Source: a bacterium (GTDB lineage Bacteria; Patescibacteriota; Patescibacteriia; UBA1558; S5-K13). From it: a stretch of DNA of 6,699 nucleotides. Positions 5,902-6,699 of this stretch are shown here, one piece after another. The stretch lies in assembly GCA_021106915.1 (NCBI GenBank), contig JAIOTH010000149.1, positions 1-6,699 of the forward strand. Reading direction: 5' to 3'. A program made the translations under genes and the position numbers. Each line of letters opens with the position of its first letter. The stretch's first letter is position 1. The notes under the pieces were generated by a model, which worked only from the letters and a program-made list of their open reading frames with translations, did not search any database and had not been told where the DNA came from.

Positions 5902-5930
5902 ATTATTTATTGTAAATTTTAAAGAATCAA
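5902..5930 (-). promoter_or_regulatory. possible dnaE promoter
   Basis: TTGATT (5930-5925) and AATAAT (5907-5902) are separated by 17 bases, matching the -35 and -10 consensus at four and five of six positions. The start would fall near 5895, inside the palindrome at 5885-5899 and just before the hairpin. The region is very AT-rich, so chance matches are likely. Confidence 0.4.
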
Positions 5931-5965
5931 ATTTATTTTTGATTTTAATCTATTAAGGAGTAAAT

Positions 5966-6265
5966 CTATTTTTTACTGGAATGAGTTTTTTTAGTTTTTG
6001 TTTTGGATTTTTTTATCTTCTTTTCTACAACATTTATTCCTTTTTCAATTAAAGCTCCTAAAAATTTTAAACTATTAACTCTTTCTTTTAAACTAGAGAC
6101 CAATTCGTTAATTGTAGTTAATGTTTTATGAAAAAAATTAATTGTATCATGAACTTTTTTAACTGTGGATATGATATAATAAATAAACCAACAGATAAAA
6201 ATAGTTACCCATAAAATACAAAAAGCAATTACCAAATTTAATATGTCAGCTGATGTTTCAATCAT
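5966..6265 (-). CDS. small single-pass membrane protein with a basic tail; function unknown
   Basis: A 99-residue protein with one membrane segment at about 10-34 (rich in I, V, F, C and W), a polar, probably helical and coiled-coil stretch at about 35-80 (STVKKVHDTINFFHKTL, then INELVSSLKERVNSLKF), and a strongly basic C-terminus ending KKSKTKTKKTHSSKK. The layout resembles small anchored proteins of the DUF948 kind, a resemblance of shape only. The lysine-rich tail may lie in the cytoplasm and touch nucleic acid or lipid; this is inference. No enzyme motif is present. It ends in TAG. The ATG at 6265 has no Shine-Dalgarno, only A and T upstream. It is transcribed toward dnaE with a gap of about 110 bases containing a terminator-like hairpin, so a shared operon is doubtful. 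I recall similar short proteins in CPR genomes but cannot name a family. Confidence 0.75.
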   Translation of the reverse strand: MIETSADILNLVIAFCILWVTIFICWFIYYIISTVKKVHDTINFFHKTLTTINELVSSLKERVNSLKFLGALIEKGINVVEKKIKKSKTKTKKTHSSKK

Positions 6266-6316
6266 ATATTTTAATTATTAATTTTTAATTTTAATTGAAT
6301 TTTAAATTCAAAATTC

Positions 6317-6331
6317 ATCATTAATAATGAT
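6317..6331. promoter_or_regulatory. 15-bp palindrome between divergent genes, possible operator
   Basis: ATCATTA-A-TAATGAT is a perfect 7-1-7 inverted repeat in the divergent intergenic region. It overlaps the predicted start of the minus-strand transcript (near 6330). Symmetric AT-rich words arise easily by chance here. Confidence 0.3.
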
Positions 6332-6336
6332 AGCAT

Positions 6337-6365
6337 ATTTTATAAATTTAATAAAAAGATGTAAA
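6337..6365 (-). promoter_or_regulatory. possible promoter of the 99-residue membrane protein gene
   Basis: TTTACA (6365-6360) and TAAAAT (6342-6337) are separated by 17 bases, each matching five of six consensus positions. This gives a leader of about 65 bases to the ATG at 6265. It is the better of the two promoter candidates in this divergent region. Confidence 0.5.
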
Positions 6366-6367
6366 AT
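6339..6367 (+). promoter_or_regulatory. possible promoter of the plus-strand membrane protein gene
   Basis: TTTATA (6339-6344) and TAAAAT (6362-6367) are separated by 17 bases. The pair covers almost the same bases as the minus-strand promoter, so the two polymerases would compete. The -35 is weak, four of six. Confidence 0.35.
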
Positions 6368-6401
6368 GATAGTAGGGTTAATTTGTAAATCTTAAAAAAA
6401 T

Positions 6402-6699
6402 ATGAATTTAAGTGACAACTCAATATCCGATCAAAATATTGAAAAAAGTTTATGGTATATTAGCCATAAAACAAAAATTAAAAAAGCTATAACTATTTTT
6501 TTAATTATATTAATTATTATTCTCTATAGTTTTTCAATTTTTAAATTTATTAATATTAAAATTTCTGATTATAAAAATAATACTTATGAATGGGTTGATA
6601 TTAGTTTTACAAATCGACAAGCCCGAAGTGTTCCTCAAGAATTAATAATAACTAATAAAGATATAATTAAAAAACCAACTACCTATGATGTCGTGATTG
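6402..6699 (+). CDS. single-pass membrane protein, N-terminal part (runs off the right edge); function unknown
   Basis: Ninety-nine codons are open from the ATG at 6402 to the window edge with no stop. The product starts MNLSDNSISDQNIEKSLWYI, has a basic stretch HKTKIKKA (about 22-29), then a strongly hydrophobic segment at about 30-48 (ITIFLIILIIILYSFSIF). A likely extracytoplasmic region follows, including YEWVDISFTNRQA and PQELIITNKD. The positive residues before the hydrophobic segment suggest an uncleaved anchor with the N-terminus in the cytoplasm. The start has no Shine-Dalgarno, only a run of A's before the ATG. It is divergent from the 99-residue membrane protein gene. The visible part shows no enzymatic motif and I do not recognise the family. 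In-frame coding over 298 bases of very AT-rich DNA, with clear membrane-protein architecture, makes a real gene likely. Confidence 0.75.
   Translation, partial: MNLSDNSISDQNIEKSLWYISHKTKIKKAITIFLIILIIILYSFSIFKFINIKISDYKNNTYEWVDISFTNRQARSVPQELIITNKDIIKKPTTYDVVI

Overview
This is an AT-rich window that reads like a Patescibacteria (CPR) genome. That placement is inference. It rests on a threonyl-tRNA synthetase that starts directly at its editing domain, a single-pass exported protein of a type I recall from CPR genomes, very small membrane proteins of unknown function, and several starts with no Shine-Dalgarno. The code looks standard: clear gene ends use TAA or TAG, TGG encodes Trp, and no in-frame TGA is needed.

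Layout, left to right. Positions 1-640 (minus) hold the first 213 codons of thrS, which runs off the left edge. Upstream of it is a well-formed thrS leader of about 300 nt. It has a -35/-10 promoter (973-946), a T-box riboswitch with the conserved antiterminator bulge (818-786), and a mutually exclusive intrinsic terminator (799-740). A copy of a dispersed palindromic repeat (655-725) sits between the terminator and the ribosome binding site. Positions 985-2151 (minus) encode a 388-residue single-pass exported protein. Positions 2205-2403 are a cluster of the same palindromic repeat, including a perfect 20-bp unit in three tandem copies.

Positions 2442-5852 (minus) are dnaE, the replicative DNA polymerase III alpha subunit. 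Its frame is intact except for one in-frame TAA at 5591-5589 (codon 88), inside the PHP domain, where relatives have Leu. The dnaE leader (5865-5930) holds a promoter-like sequence, a 15-bp palindrome and a hairpin with a T-run. Positions 5966-6265 (minus) encode a 99-residue membrane protein with a basic tail. A divergent, very AT-rich intergenic region follows. At 6402 a plus-strand membrane protein gene begins and runs off the right edge.

The genes do not form one pathway. They look like housekeeping genes (translation and replication) interleaved with small envelope proteins. The most informative parts are the compact threonine T-box with a repeat in its leader, the stop codon in an otherwise intact dnaE, and the hairpin repeat family whose copies differ by paired changes. 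No RNA genes, insertion sequences or CRISPR arrays were seen.
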